Shown here piece by piece: positions 31,261 to 40,264 of a DNA stretch of 64,000 nucleotides (position 1 is its first letter; each line of letters opens with the position of its first letter). Origin of the DNA: Actinokineospora sp. NBRC 105648 (GTDB lineage Bacteria > Actinomycetota > Actinomycetes > Mycobacteriales > Pseudonocardiaceae); assembly GCF_030269645.1 (NCBI RefSeq), contig NZ_BSTR01000027.1, forward strand, positions 1 to 64,000, in the 5' to 3' direction. Under the pieces are notes generated by a model. The model was not told the origin of the DNA, made no database searches, and saw only the letters and a program-made list of their open reading frames with translations. The translations under genes and the position numbers were made by a program.

Positions 31261-33120
31261 GTGAGCACACATCCCGTCGCCCAGGTACCGGACCGCCTGT
31301 TCGCCGACGACGAGGCCGAGACCCGCTGGCGGGCGCGCTTCCACGCCGCGCGGGTCTCGTTGCCCGACTGGGCCCTGCACGCGCCCGACCGGACCGTCTA
31401 CGTCTCCAACGCCAGCGGCGTCTGGGAGGTCTACGCCTGGGACCGGGCCACCGACACCCACCGCCAGGTCACCGACCGGCCCAACGGCACCCTGCACGCC
31501 ACCGTGTCCCCCGACGGCGAGCACATCTGGTGGTTCGCCGACACGGACGGCGACGAGTTCGGGACCTGGGTCAGGGAGCCGTTCGGGGGGCGCCCGGCGG
31601 GTGCCGACGCGCCGCCCGCCGTCCCCGGTACCCCCGCCGGCTACCCGGCTGGGCTGGAGATCGGCGACGAGGTGCGGGTGGTCGGCGTGGCCGACGACGA
31701 CGGCACCACGATCTTCCTCGCCCGCGGCGACGCCGAGGCCGAGGTCGTCTACCGGGATGAGCACGACGGCGGTGTCGCCGCGCTCTCCTACGACGAGACG
31801 CTGCTGGCCATCGCGCACTCCGAGCACGGCGACAACCGCCACCCCGCGCTGCGCGTCCTCTCGGTCGCCGACGGGTCCGCCGTGGCGGAGAAGTGGGACG
31901 GCAAGGGCAAGGGGCTCACCGGGATCTCGTTCAGCCCGGTCGAGGGCGACCAGCGGTTGCTGGTCCTGCACGAGCGCCGCGGCCGCGAGGAGCTGCTGAT
32001 CTGGGATGTCGCCGCCGACACCGAGCGGGAGATCGCGCTCGACCTGCCCGGCGAGGTGGCCGCCGACTGGTACACCGACGGCAGCGCGCTGCTGGTCGCG
32101 CACACCCACGAGGCCCGCGACACCCTGCACCGCTACGACATCGCCACCGGTGAACTGACCACTTTGGACACACCGGCGGGCTCCATCGGCTCCGCGCACG
32201 CGCGCCCGGACGACACCGTCGAGTACTCCTGGTCCAGCGCCGCCGAGCCCTCGGCCGTGCGGGCCCGCTTCGCCGACGGCACCGAGCGGGTCCTGCTCAC
32301 CCCGCCGGGCGAGCGGGCCCCGACCAGCGCGCCGCTCACCGACGCGTTCGTCGACACCGAGCACGGTCGGGTGCACGCGCTCGTCGCCCGTCCGGTGGAC
32401 GCCCCGGACGGCCCGCTGCCCACGGTGTTCAGCCTGCACGGCGGCCCGCACGCCGCCGACGAGGACCGCTTCTCCGCCTACCGCGCGCTGTGGGTCGACG
32501 CCGGGTTCGCCGTGGTGCACGTCAACTACCGCGGCTCCACCGGCTACGGCTCGGCCTGGCGCGACGCGATCGAGGGCAGGCCGGGGCTCACCGAACTCGC
32601 CGACGTGCGGGCGGTGCACGCCTGGGCCGTCGAGTCCGGCCTCGCCGACCCGGCCCGCTGCGTGGTCAACGGCGCGTCCTGGGGCGGCTACCTCGCCCTG
32701 CTCGCCCTGGGCACCCAGCCCGACCTGTGGGCCGCGGGCGTCGCGGGTGTCCCGGTCGCGGACTACCACGCCGCCTACGAGGACGAGATGGAACCGCTGC
32801 GCGCGTTCGACCGGGCGCTGTTCGGCGGCTCCCCGGCCGACCTGCCCGACCTGTACACCGAGTGCTCACCAATCACCTATGTCGACCAGGTGCGCGCGCC
32901 GGTGCTGGTGATCGCGGGCGAGAACGACCCGCGCTGCCCGATCCGCCAGATCGACAACTACCTCGACCGGCTCGCCACCCGCGGCCTGCCCTACGAGGTG
33001 TACCGCTACGACGCGGGGCACGGCTCGCTGGTGGTGGCCGAGACGATCAAGCAGTCGCTGATCGAGGTCAGCTTCGCGCTGCGCGCGCTCGACCGAGCCG
33101 GCGCGCTCGACCCGAGCTAG
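31261..33120 (+). CDS. S9-family prolyl oligopeptidase-like serine peptidase
   Basis: 619 residues from GTG 31261. A beta-propeller (about 30-350; blades with SPDGEHIWWFADTDGDEFGTW and SPVEGDQRLLVLHERRG) precedes an alpha/beta hydrolase domain. Catalytic residues are S473 in NGASWGGYLAL, D556 in AGENDPRCP and H587 in DAGHGSLV. It has no signal peptide, so it is cytoplasmic and probably degrades short peptides, complementing the peptide importer elsewhere in the window. Its stop overlaps the convergent reductase gene by four bases. Confidence 0.93.
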   Translation: MSTHPVAQVPDRLFADDEAETRWRARFHAARVSLPDWALHAPDRTVYVSNASGVWEVYAWDRATDTHRQVTDRPNGTLHATVSPDGEHIWWFADTDGDEFGTWVREPFGGRPAGADAPPAVPGTPAGYPAGLEIGDEVRVVGVADDDGTTIFLARGDAEAEVVYRDEHDGGVAALSYDETLLAIAHSEHGDNRHPALRVLSVADGSAVAEKWDGKGKGLTGISFSPVEGDQRLLVLHERRGREELLIWDVAADTEREIALDLPGEVAADWYTDGSALLVAHTHEARDTLHRYDIATGELTTLDTPAGSIGSAHARPDDTVEYSWSSAAEPSAVRARFADGTERVLLTPPGERAPTSAPLTDAFVDTEHGRVHALVARPVDAPDGPLPTVFSLHGGPHAADEDRFSAYRALWVDAGFAVVHVNYRGSTGYGSAWRDAIEGRPGLTELADVRAVHAWAVESGLADPARCVVNGASWGGYLALLALGTQPDLWAAGVAGVPVADYHAAYEDEMEPLRAFDRALFGGSPADLPDLYTECSPITYVDQVRAPVLVIAGENDPRCPIRQIDNYLDRLATRGLPYEVYRYDAGHGSLVVAETIKQSLIEVSFALRALDRAGALDPS

Positions 33121-33677
33121 CGCGCCCGGGCCAGGGCGAACTCGACGACCTGCAGGCCGATGGTCCGCAGCGTCGTCGAGACGCCCGGGTCCGAGCACTC
33201 GCCCGCCTCGTCGAAGGTGGTCCCGATCGAGTTCACCGCCGCACCCAGCGGCGTCGGCCACCCGCGCAGGGCGTGCACGACGGAGCGCAACGCGGTCAAC
33301 GTTCCGACTGCGGCCTGCCAGCCCGCGGCCGTCGAGACGCAGCCGACGGCCCGGCCCTCGAGGTAGACGCGCTCGTCGGTGCGCAGGTCCTCGACGTAGT
33401 CCAGGGCGTTCTTGACCAGGCCGGAGATCGTGCCGTGGTAGCCGGGGGAGACCAGGATCACCCCGTCGGCCTCGCGCAGCTCGTCCACCAGCCTGCGCGC
33501 GGCGTCCGTGCGGTCGGGCACGGCCGGGTCGTAGAACGGGAGCACGATGTCGGCGCCGGTGAGCGCCGTCGTCTTGGCACCGGCCTCGGCCGCGCCCGCC
33601 AGGGCGATCCGCAACGCGCGCTCGGACTGCGAGTCCGCGCGCAGCGACCCGCCGATACCCACCACAGAAACTGTCAC
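33117..33677 (-). CDS. NADPH-dependent FMN reductase-like flavodoxin-fold protein
   Basis: 186 residues. VVGIGGSLRADSQSERALRIALAG is the FMN phosphate-binding loop (GSLRxxS), and READGVILVSPGYHGTISGLVKNALDYV is the SPxYHGxxSGxLKNxLD signature of the SsuE/ChrR/NAD(P)H reductase family. It probably delivers reduced FMN or reduces quinones. It is monocistronic; any functional link to the LLM oxidoreductase at 2733 is only a possibility. Confidence 0.92.
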   Translation of the reverse strand: MTVSVVGIGGSLRADSQSERALRIALAGAAEAGAKTTALTGADIVLPFYDPAVPDRTDAARRLVDELREADGVILVSPGYHGTISGLVKNALDYVEDLRTDERVYLEGRAVGCVSTAAGWQAAVGTLTALRSVVHALRGWPTPLGAAVNSIGTTFDEAGECSDPGVSTTLRTIGLQVVEFALARAR

Positions 33678-33799
33678 CAGACCTATCCTTCCACCGGTTC
33701 GCCGACGGTACGACCTCCATCGCGGTGGAGGTCCAGTCCGAGGTGACCGCCGAGCCTACTAGCGGGTAACCTCAGCTCAGGACGAGCTCAGGAGGCCGC

Positions 33800-34879
33800 A
33801 TGTCAGCGCTGGTGAACCGGGTCCCGATCCGCGTGCAGGCCGCGGCGGCGCAGGCGGTGTTCGCCCTGCCGAGGCAGGTCAAGCGGCTCATCGCGGGCAA
33901 ACCGATCCGCATCGACGGCCAGGAGCTCGCGCTGGACGCCCAACTGCTGCTCGCCCTCGACCGGATGGCCGGGCACTCGTTCGTCGACCGCACCCCCGAA
34001 CGGTCCCGGCTCAACCTGGAGCGTTCCACCCACCTGGTGAACGGCCCCCGCATCGAACCCGTCGCGGTCCGCGCCATCGACGCCAACGGAGTCCCGGCCC
34101 GCCTCTACACCCCGGAGGGCGCGGGCGACCGAGCCCCACTCCTGGTCTTCTACCACGGCGGCGGCTGGGTCCTGGGCACACTCGACAGCCACGACCAGAC
34201 CTGCCGCTTCCTCGCCGTCCACGCCCGAGTCAAGGTCCTCTCCGTCGACTACCGACTGGCCCCCGAACACCCCTTCCCAGCAGCGGCCGACGATGCTCTG
34301 ACGGCGTTCAACTACGCCTCGTCCCACGCTGCGTCCCTGGGTGTGAACCCGGACCTGATCGCCGTCGGCGGCGACTCCGCGGGCGGCAACCTGGCGGCGG
34401 TCACGGCGTACCAGGCCACCCGCGCGGGCGGCCCACGCCCGGCCTTCCAACTGCTGTTCTACCCCGGCACCGACGCCACCGTCCGCCGCCGCTCCCGCGA
34501 CCTATTCGCCGACGGCTTCTTCCTAACCAGTGCGGACATCGACTGGTTCTGCGACCACTACTGCCCAGACTTCACCCAACGCGCCGACCCCCGCTTCTCG
34601 GTACTCCGCGCAACGGACCTATCCGGCCTTCCCCCCGCTTACGTTGCCACGGCTGGGTTCGATCCCTTGCGGGACGAAGGCGAGGCCTACGCCCACGCAC
34701 TCCGCGCCGCAGGAGTGCCGGTGGTCTTGAGCCGCCAGTCCGACCTGATCCACGGCTACGTGAACTTCGTGGGAGTGGGGACCCGATTCCGAGAGGCCCT
34801 GTCCGAAGCCGCAGGCGCCTTGGCCGCCGCCTTGGTACTGACCGCCCCCGCCCCCGCCGACCTGTTCCGCTCCCGCTAA
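33800..34879 (+). CDS. Alpha/beta hydrolase of the hormone-sensitive-lipase family
   Basis: 359 residues from ATG 33800. The HSL/GDXG esterase pattern is present: oxyanion motif FYHGGGWVLG, nucleophile S193 in AVGGDSAGGNLAAV, a C-terminal FDPLRDEGEAYAHAL with the acid, and LIHGYVNF with the histidine. It hydrolyses carboxylic esters of small or medium chain; the natural substrate is unknown. It is the last chromosomal-type gene before the inverted element copy and the island. Confidence 0.93.
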   Translation: MSALVNRVPIRVQAAAAQAVFALPRQVKRLIAGKPIRIDGQELALDAQLLLALDRMAGHSFVDRTPERSRLNLERSTHLVNGPRIEPVAVRAIDANGVPARLYTPEGAGDRAPLLVFYHGGGWVLGTLDSHDQTCRFLAVHARVKVLSVDYRLAPEHPFPAAADDALTAFNYASSHAASLGVNPDLIAVGGDSAGGNLAAVTAYQATRAGGPRPAFQLLFYPGTDATVRRRSRDLFADGFFLTSADIDWFCDHYCPDFTQRADPRFSVLRATDLSGLPPAYVATAGFDPLRDEGEAYAHALRAAGVPVVLSRQSDLIHGYVNFVGVGTRFREALSEAAGALAAALVLTAPAPADLFRSR

Positions 34880-35335
34880 CCCTTCGCTCGCTCCGGCCAT
34901 CGCCGAGTGCTCGGTCCTGCGGTGGGGCCTTGCTCGGGGAGAGCAGTTTCGGCACCCGCAGGGTGCCCGCGCCGTGGTGATGCTCGATGGGGTGGAGCGG
35001 CTTTGCCTGGGGCCCCTAAGAAAAGAGGCGCCGGGGTGAAGCGGGTGGGAAAGGGATCACCCACGCCTCAACCAGGCTAGCGCCTCTTTTCTCCCCAGAC
35101 AAAGCCACTCCACCCCATCGAGCACTTCCTTGCCACACCTGCCTTCTCGGGTCCCATGGCTCACCAAGATGCGGCGCGACAAGCCATCCAGGACGTCGTT
35201 CTCTGGTCGAGTGTCCACTTGAGTCATGCCGACACCGTCAACTCGGCTAGGGCCGAGCGTCCTCTCGCCGACGACACACCACTCCCGCTTGCCAACGCCA
35301 TTCGGGAGCCTGGTGTTACGGCATGAGCAGCCTGC
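34880..35335. other. Gap holding the palindromic element
   Basis: About 455 bases. Apart from the repeat at 34982-35123 I see no gene or clear regulatory signal. Base composition begins to fall to the right of the element, marking the edge of the AT-richer island. Confidence 0.5.
34982..35123. repeat. Palindromic mobile-like element, copy B (inverted relative to copy A)
   Basis: A 142 bp copy of the element at 6609-6750 in opposite orientation. The 24 bp ends (34982-35005 and 35100-35123) differ by one base (GGAGCGG versus GGAGTGG). The inner AAAAGAGGCGCC and GCGCCTCTTTT pair is kept. The two copies, 28 kb apart and inverted, could recombine to invert the intervening DNA. Confidence 0.9.
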
Positions 35336-35650
35336 CTACGTGAGAGAGTTCCTGAACTGTACAGACCTGGTTAGAGCTTCTGCGAGCGCACTTTCGCAGC
35401 CTGCAAGCACATTGAGTCCCTCAGAATCACGGTGAGCTCCTTCTAGAGTGGAGTGCACCGTCAGGCGAGCGCGGAGAGTCGACGCTACTTCACGACCTAT
35501 CGTGCACAGATTCACCACGATCCCCGCGTAGTACTCCGCTTCCTCCGGTGTCAGGTTCTCCGGCCAGTCGCCCGGCCAGGCGAGCTTGGTGAACTCCCGC
35601 AGATGTTCTCGCGCAACAAGCTTCTGATCCACGTCTGGCTGTTCAACCAC
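35336..35650 (-). CDS. Small hypothetical protein of the island
   Basis: 104 residues from GTG 35650, seven bases after GGGAGG. The start is VVEQPDVDQKLVAREHLREF, then TKLAWPGDWPENLTPEEAEYYAGIVVNLC. It is acidic and helical, with no membrane segment and no recognised family. Codon use is less GC-biased than in the flanking chromosome, as for its neighbours to the right, consistent with acquired DNA. Confidence 0.6.
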   Translation of the reverse strand: MVEQPDVDQKLVAREHLREFTKLAWPGDWPENLTPEEAEYYAGIVVNLCTIGREVASTLRARLTVHSTLEGAHRDSEGLNVLAGCESALAEALTRSVQFRNSLT

Positions 35651-36182
35651 TGACAACCTCCCACCTCTACGCGTGCCGATGGGCGGGCAACGCGTGTCCC
35701 ATACGTCCGCTCAGTGTCACAGAACACGAGTCTGCTGACCTGACCCGACGTCAACAGGATGTCACCGCAGTCGTGGGCAGGGACAGGCAAAGGTGGCCAG
35801 CGGCACCTACCTGCGACCTCTTCGCTCGGAAGCCGCAAGTTGGAACGGGGTGTCATCGTGCATTTCAGTCATTTGCTCGACGAACCGAGTGTGACGCCGC
35901 TCGAGATCTTGCACCGGATGGTCTCGGCTAGTTGGCGGATGCGCCACTTGATCCAGTGGTAGAAGACGGAGCGACAGCAATGGACCGAAACTTCCCGAGT
36001 ATAGCAAGCTAATCCGGAGGATAGGTCCTGCTCGCAACCAGTGGGCGGAACCTATCGCTCTTGTTAGTCAGAGTCCTTGTAGAACGCTGACCTCGGCTCG
36101 TTCTAGGGACCTCGCTGGCAGCGCCGCCCCCACTGTTGCAGCTCGCTGATCGTCAACAGCTGTACCAGCTAGGGCTGGCTAC
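35651..36182. other. Intergenic stretch of the island, no gene seen
   Basis: About 530 bases of mixed composition. I find no frame with both a start context and coding-like composition. It may contain decayed sequence. Confidence 0.5.
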
Positions 36183-37365
36183 CTACGCGGTAGATCCGCC
36201 TACGCGTTCCTGCAACAGGGTCAATCTAGCCGTCACCCGCGTTGAGCGAACATCTCGCAGTGCCTGACCTGCTTGCATTGCGAGATCGCTGGCTCGCTCT
36301 CGTTCCCCGGTTGCCGCGTACACCTCGGCAAGGTCGATCATCCGACCGGCGCGGCCTCTAAGGCGGTCGGCGCCTATGCGCGGCAATAAGTCCTCGAACC
36401 GCCTGATCGCCTCGTCGTGTTCACCGGCAGCCGCCAGCGCTTGAGTGATGATCGAGTTGAGGTGGTCTTGAGTCAGGAAACCCGCCCAAACAGGTACGTC
36501 GCCGCCACGAGCTGCCAGCGTTTCCGCCTCACTTATGTGCCGTAAAGCCTGCCTTGGGTCGCCAGACCGAGCGAGGTGTCCCGCCAGGCCCGCGTGCAGG
36601 TTCGCACGCTCAAGGGAACAGACACGGCGGTCATCGAGGGCTCCCCCTCGACCAGCTTCACGGCTGCGGCAGGCAATGCGTCCCCGATCTGCGCCGCTAT
36701 GTTCAGCAGGACATGAGCGCGTAGATCGGCATCGGCATCGGCATCGGCACCTGCGTCAGCAGTCCGGAGTGCCAGGGTCGACAGTTGGCGAGCGGAGTAG
36801 GTCCGATCTGCGTCAAGTGCGTCCACGCCGTGCGGTCCGCAAGCGCCCCCACGGCCCCGCAGAGCGCCACTCGCGTGTCGCCGTCTAGAAGGCCCACAGC
36901 CCATTTGAGGGCACCTGCGGCCAAGTCCGCGGCCACGGCGCCACCGAAGCGGAAGTCCATCGTCGTGTAGACCGCTGTGGCTTGCTGAACGGCCGCAACC
37001 TCCGACCGGCCCACCTGGCCGGGTTGGTCGGCTGTCGTCAAGCCATCCAAGAGTCGAGCGAGTGGGTCCGAGCCTGGGGTGCCCGCGAGGACTGCCGCTG
37101 CTGCTGCAAGAAGTTCCCGTCGATTCACGTCTTCACCCAACCCCTGAACGCCAAGCGTTCGTTCGTAAGCGGCTATCAGGTCCGGCGTAGCTGTGCGCTC
37201 CCCAGTCTCGACCATGCCGAGCGTTGACTTGCTGTAGTGAACGCGGCCGGCGAGCGCTGCCAGGCTCAGCCCCGCACTCAGTCGCGCTGCTCGAAGCACT
37301 CGCCCAGTCTCGTGCACGCGGACCGCTCCCCCTGGTTGTGGACGCCCGAGCCCTACCGATGACAT
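36183..37365 (-). pseudogene. XRE-family regulator with TPR-like repeats, broken by two frameshifts
   Basis: The N-terminal frame (37365 or GTG 37317 downward) has an HTH: RVLRAARLSAGLSLAALAGRVHYSKSTLGMVETGERTATPD. Family-like helical repeat sequence continues, but only by changing frame twice. Near 36820 DRTAWT must pass to LDADRTYSARQLSTLAL, and near 36620 TAVSVP must pass to LERANLHAGLAGHLARSGD. Each is repaired by adding one base. The last frame ends at LLQERVGGSTA. Intact homologues of about 400 residues are common next to antibiotic or conflict genes; the XRE/TPR gene at 40257 has the same plan. Sequencing error is an alternative explanation. Confidence 0.85.
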
Positions 37366-37450
37366 TCCGCGACAGTCACGCTACTCCTGGGGCGCAAGGC
37401 TCCCGGTATAGCTGAAGATCCCAGTGCACAGTGGAAGCAAAGGGGAAGTC

Positions 37451-37930
37451 ATGACGCTCGCTATCGTGCGGAATCCGGCTGACTCGATCTCACAGAGCCT
37501 GCACGGCCGCCTGGTTGGGCAACTGATCCGCGAGCACGCTGGAATGACAGGGGACGAGCCAGTGCGGATCGTCAACGCCACCCTCGCGTTCCTCGCGGTA
37601 TGCGCGGAGAACCCCGGGAGAAACCTCCGCCCGAGCCAGCGGGTGGACCTCGGCTGGCACACGTTCATCCTCAACACCCGCGACTACGCCGAGTTCTGCG
37701 AACACCTGGGGGCCGGGTTCCTCCACCACGTTCCCGACGAGTTCACCCGCCCGTCCACCACCCGGACCGCGATGCGCGCCGCGCTGGCCTCTACGGTGGA
37801 GACATTGACGGCCGCTGGCTTCGAGGTGGACGCCGACCTATGGGCAACGGACGCGGGCAGCTGCTCGCAGTGCCACTCCGGATGCACCAACTGCGGCCAA
37901 GGCGACGGTGACGGCAGCTTCTGCCGCTAG
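37451..37930 (+). CDS. GRDP-like (glycine-rich-domain-protein-type) small protein
   Basis: 159 residues, ATG 37451 after AGGGGAAG. The central segment PSQRVDLGWHTFILNTRDYAEFCEHLGAGFLHHVPDE is the conserved core of GRDP/DUF1399-like proteins (V-D-x-x-W-H-T...F). The C-terminus is Cys-rich (CSQCHSGCTNCGQGDGDGSFC), possibly metal-binding. It is divergent from the broken XRE regulator, which probably once controlled it, and is followed 14 bp later by the phosphotransferase-like gene. The role is unknown. Confidence 0.75.
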   Translation: MTLAIVRNPADSISQSLHGRLVGQLIREHAGMTGDEPVRIVNATLAFLAVCAENPGRNLRPSQRVDLGWHTFILNTRDYAEFCEHLGAGFLHHVPDEFTRPSTTRTAMRAALASTVETLTAAGFEVDADLWATDAGSCSQCHSGCTNCGQGDGDGSFCR

Positions 37931-37944
37931 ATCGAGGGATGTGC

Positions 37945-38811
37945 ATGACGACCCGTCGTGAGTGGGGCGATCTGCCTGAACAGGTGAGGCGTGCGGTTGA
38001 AGATCGGACCGGCCCCATCCTCAAGGCGGAATCCGCGACATCTGGCCGAAACTCGGAACTGGCCAGCACCTTGTGGACGGCAGAGGGACCGCTCTTCTGC
38101 AAGGGTGTCACAACGGCATCGCCTCTTTCCGTCATGCATCACAACGAGATTGGTGTGAGCCCCTTCTTGCCTAGTGATCTCGCACCCCGCCTCTTGTGGC
38201 ATGTCGAAGAAGGGGGGTGGCTGCTGCTCGGGTTCGAGTATGTGCCCGGGCAGCATGCCGACTTCTCGCCAAACTCACCTGACATTCCCTCGGTGACGGC
38301 AGCGATTAGAACCGTGACTTCGCTGCCAGCGCCGCCCAGTTCGGCCGGGCGCCGCGCTATGTCCACTCAGTGGTCTCGCGCGCTGAGTGCCGAGATCGAA
38401 AGTGCCCCCTCTGATGGCTCAACCGGGTGGTCCATCGAGAATGCGGCCACCCTCACCCGATGGGCCTCACGGGCGCCGGAGTACATAGACGGATCAGCCT
38501 TGATCCACACCGACATGAACCCAGCGAACGTTCTAGTGTCGGATTCGGTGCGAGTGATCGACTGGGCATGGTGGCGCACCGGAGCTGCGTGGATAGATCC
38601 CGCCTTCGCCATCATCCGATTCATCGCGGCTGGCCACTCGCCATCACAAGCGGAAGAGTTGGCCGGCGAGATCCCGAGCTTCAGACAAGCAGACGCCGAA
38701 GGTGTTACCGCCTTTTCGGCATCCGTACTCCGTCTGTGGGAACGCAAGTTCGCGGGGACCGCACCCACCATCGCCGCTTGTCAATGGGTGCGGTACCGGC
38801 TGGAAAAGTAG
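37945..38811 (+). CDS. Aminoglycoside-phosphotransferase-fold protein
   Basis: 288 residues from ATG 37945, seven bases after GAGG. It has a kinase-like fold with the APH catalytic loop LIHTDMNPANVLV (HxDxxxxN) and the metal-binding VIDWAWWRTGAAWIDPAF (the IDW Asp). The N-terminal nucleotide lobe is short, and the usual Lys is in PLFCKGV. Related proteins phosphorylate antibiotics, sugars or choline; here the target is unknown. It likely forms an operon with the GRDP-like gene. Confidence 0.8.
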   Translation: MTTRREWGDLPEQVRRAVEDRTGPILKAESATSGRNSELASTLWTAEGPLFCKGVTTASPLSVMHHNEIGVSPFLPSDLAPRLLWHVEEGGWLLLGFEYVPGQHADFSPNSPDIPSVTAAIRTVTSLPAPPSSAGRRAMSTQWSRALSAEIESAPSDGSTGWSIENAATLTRWASRAPEYIDGSALIHTDMNPANVLVSDSVRVIDWAWWRTGAAWIDPAFAIIRFIAAGHSPSQAEELAGEIPSFRQADAEGVTAFSASVLRLWERKFAGTAPTIAACQWVRYRLEK

Positions 38812-39047
38812 TAGGTCGCCCGCTCGCGCGAGCGACTATCCGGCACGGTCTGGAGGCACGATCGCAGCAGCGTCTGGAACGTCGCCCGCGAGATGCCAGC
38901 CCTGCTGGGGCTGGCCAGTGACTCGCGAACCTATCCTGGTGCGCTCACTGGGCGGCCTGTGGAGGCTCTGAGCGCCGTAGTCACTCCAGAGACGAAGTCA
39001 GGCCCTGTCCACACCTAAGTGGACAGGGCCTGACCTGCGTCGACCTC
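38812..39047. other. Boundary region between island and integrative element
   Basis: No gene. It contains the hairpin at 38997-39034 and, just right of it, ACCTGCG then GACCTCTT, which resembles the tRNA-Pro gene at the other end of the element (about 24 of 31 positions over a gapped stretch). This is my best guess for the left junction of the element. Confidence 0.35.
38997..39034. terminator. Perfect 16 bp hairpin
   Basis: Arms GTCAGGCCCTGTCCAC (38997-39012) and GTGGACAGGGCCTGAC (39019-39034), with loop ACCTAA. No T run follows. It could terminate the phosphotransferase operon, or be a structural part of the mobile-element end. Confidence 0.8.
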
Positions 39048-39329
39048 TTGTCCGACTACTTGAACAAGCCGGATTGGCTGGTTGACCTGCGGGAAGCGGT
39101 GCGACAGTTGCACCTAGCACTGGAGCGAGACGACCCGCGCATCAGCGTCAAGGCCACACCGCGCAAGCCTCAACGCCGCTCGGTGCGGCTGCGCCTTACG
39201 GCTGAGCAGATCGGAGAGTTGGTGGCCGCGTTCGAGGGTGGCGAAGCCACACGGTTGCAGCTTGCGGAGCGCTACGGCATCGGGCGTAGCAGCGTGGCTA
39301 AGATTTTGCGGGAAAGTCGTAGAAAGTAG
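39048..39329 (+). CDS. Helix-turn-helix protein resembling a resolvase C-terminal domain
   Basis: 93 residues from TTG 39048 (a TTG at 39060 is also possible; no clear Shine-Dalgarno). The last 45 residues (RLTAEQIGELVAAFEGGEATRLQLAERYGIGRSSVAKILRES summarised as the HTH) match the DNA-binding domain of Hin/resolvase-type recombinases, without any catalytic domain. The N-terminal half is charged (KPDWLVDLREAVRQLHLALERDD). It could be an accessory DNA-binding factor for recombination or a repressor. Confidence 0.7.
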   Translation: MSDYLNKPDWLVDLREAVRQLHLALERDDPRISVKATPRKPQRRSVRLRLTAEQIGELVAAFEGGEATRLQLAERYGIGRSSVAKILRESRRK

Positions 39330-39379
39330 TTCCCGCTTGACCAGTGTTTTAGTGCTTCTTTTCCGCGAATGACTATCGG

Positions 39380-40264
39380 TTACTGCTGACCCCTGCGAGC
39401 CGCCAACCCAGAACCCGCGACGATGGCCAGGAGACCTAATACGGTACTCCAGGAGATGTATTCATCTAGGAGTAGCCAACTAAGTAGGACTGCCACCCCT
39501 GGAGACAAATAAAACGCCAGGGTGGCTCTGGCTGGTCCAGCGTTCTGGATGAGCCAGTAATTCAGGTTCAGGGTAACGCCGGTAAATATAATGCCCAAGG
39601 TCAGAAGTGCGGCAGTGCTAGTAGTGGTGGGTCGGGCTTCGGGGAGGGCTAGGAGTCCGGGAGCCAGGAGCACAGCTGTGGATACCCCCATGGCCACGGT
39701 GGCAATACCCAAGGGTTCAGCAAACGTCAGGCGCTTGTGAATCAGGAGGGCGCCACAGGCGTAGCAGAAAGCCGCAGCTACAAGGAACAGACCACCAAGT
39801 AGTGCGCGGCTGCCGCCGCTGAGGTCAAGGCCAAACAGTAACAGGAGGCCCGCAAGTCCGAGAAACAGCCCTAACAACCCGCGGATTCCTTGCGGCCGTT
39901 CAGCGGGATCGAACTTGAGCGCTAAGACGGCCACAAACAAGGGCTGTGCCCCAATCAGGATGCCCGCCATCGCCGGAGATGAAAGTTCTTGCCCCAGGGT
40001 CAACAATAAGAGTGGCGCGGTGGCTTGCAGGAATACTGTCAATAGCAACCAACCGGGTTGCTGCCGGAGGCCGGAAAGTACCTTTCGCCGTAGCGCGAAC
40101 GGCAACAGGAAGAGAAATGCCAAGGTGGCGCGGCCCAGAACCACCACTACAGGCGGAAAACCTCGGAGCGCCACATCGATGACGAGATAAGCCCCACCCC
40201 ACAACAAGGACAGGAGCACTATGCCGGGAATGACGCCGCGGTGCAGGTGGAAGGTCTTAGCCAA
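39380..40264 (-). CDS. EamA/DMT-family transporter
   Basis: 294 residues with ten hydrophobic helices in two EamA halves. The first is GVIPGIVLLSLLWGGAYLVIDVALRGFPPVVVVLGRATLAF; the second contains LNYWLIQNAGPARATLAFYLSPGVAVLLSWLLLDEYISW, the family's C-terminal signature. It is an exporter of metabolites or drugs of unknown identity. The start overlaps the end of the upstream regulator (40257), so regulator and transporter form an operon, a typical inducible-resistance layout. Confidence 0.9.
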   Translation of the reverse strand: MAKTFHLHRGVIPGIVLLSLLWGGAYLVIDVALRGFPPVVVVLGRATLAFLFLLPFALRRKVLSGLRQQPGWLLLTVFLQATAPLLLLTLGQELSSPAMAGILIGAQPLFVAVLALKFDPAERPQGIRGLLGLFLGLAGLLLLFGLDLSGGSRALLGGLFLVAAAFCYACGALLIHKRLTFAEPLGIATVAMGVSTAVLLAPGLLALPEARPTTTSTAALLTLGIIFTGVTLNLNYWLIQNAGPARATLAFYLSPGVAVLLSWLLLDEYISWSTVLGLLAIVAGSGLAARRGQQ

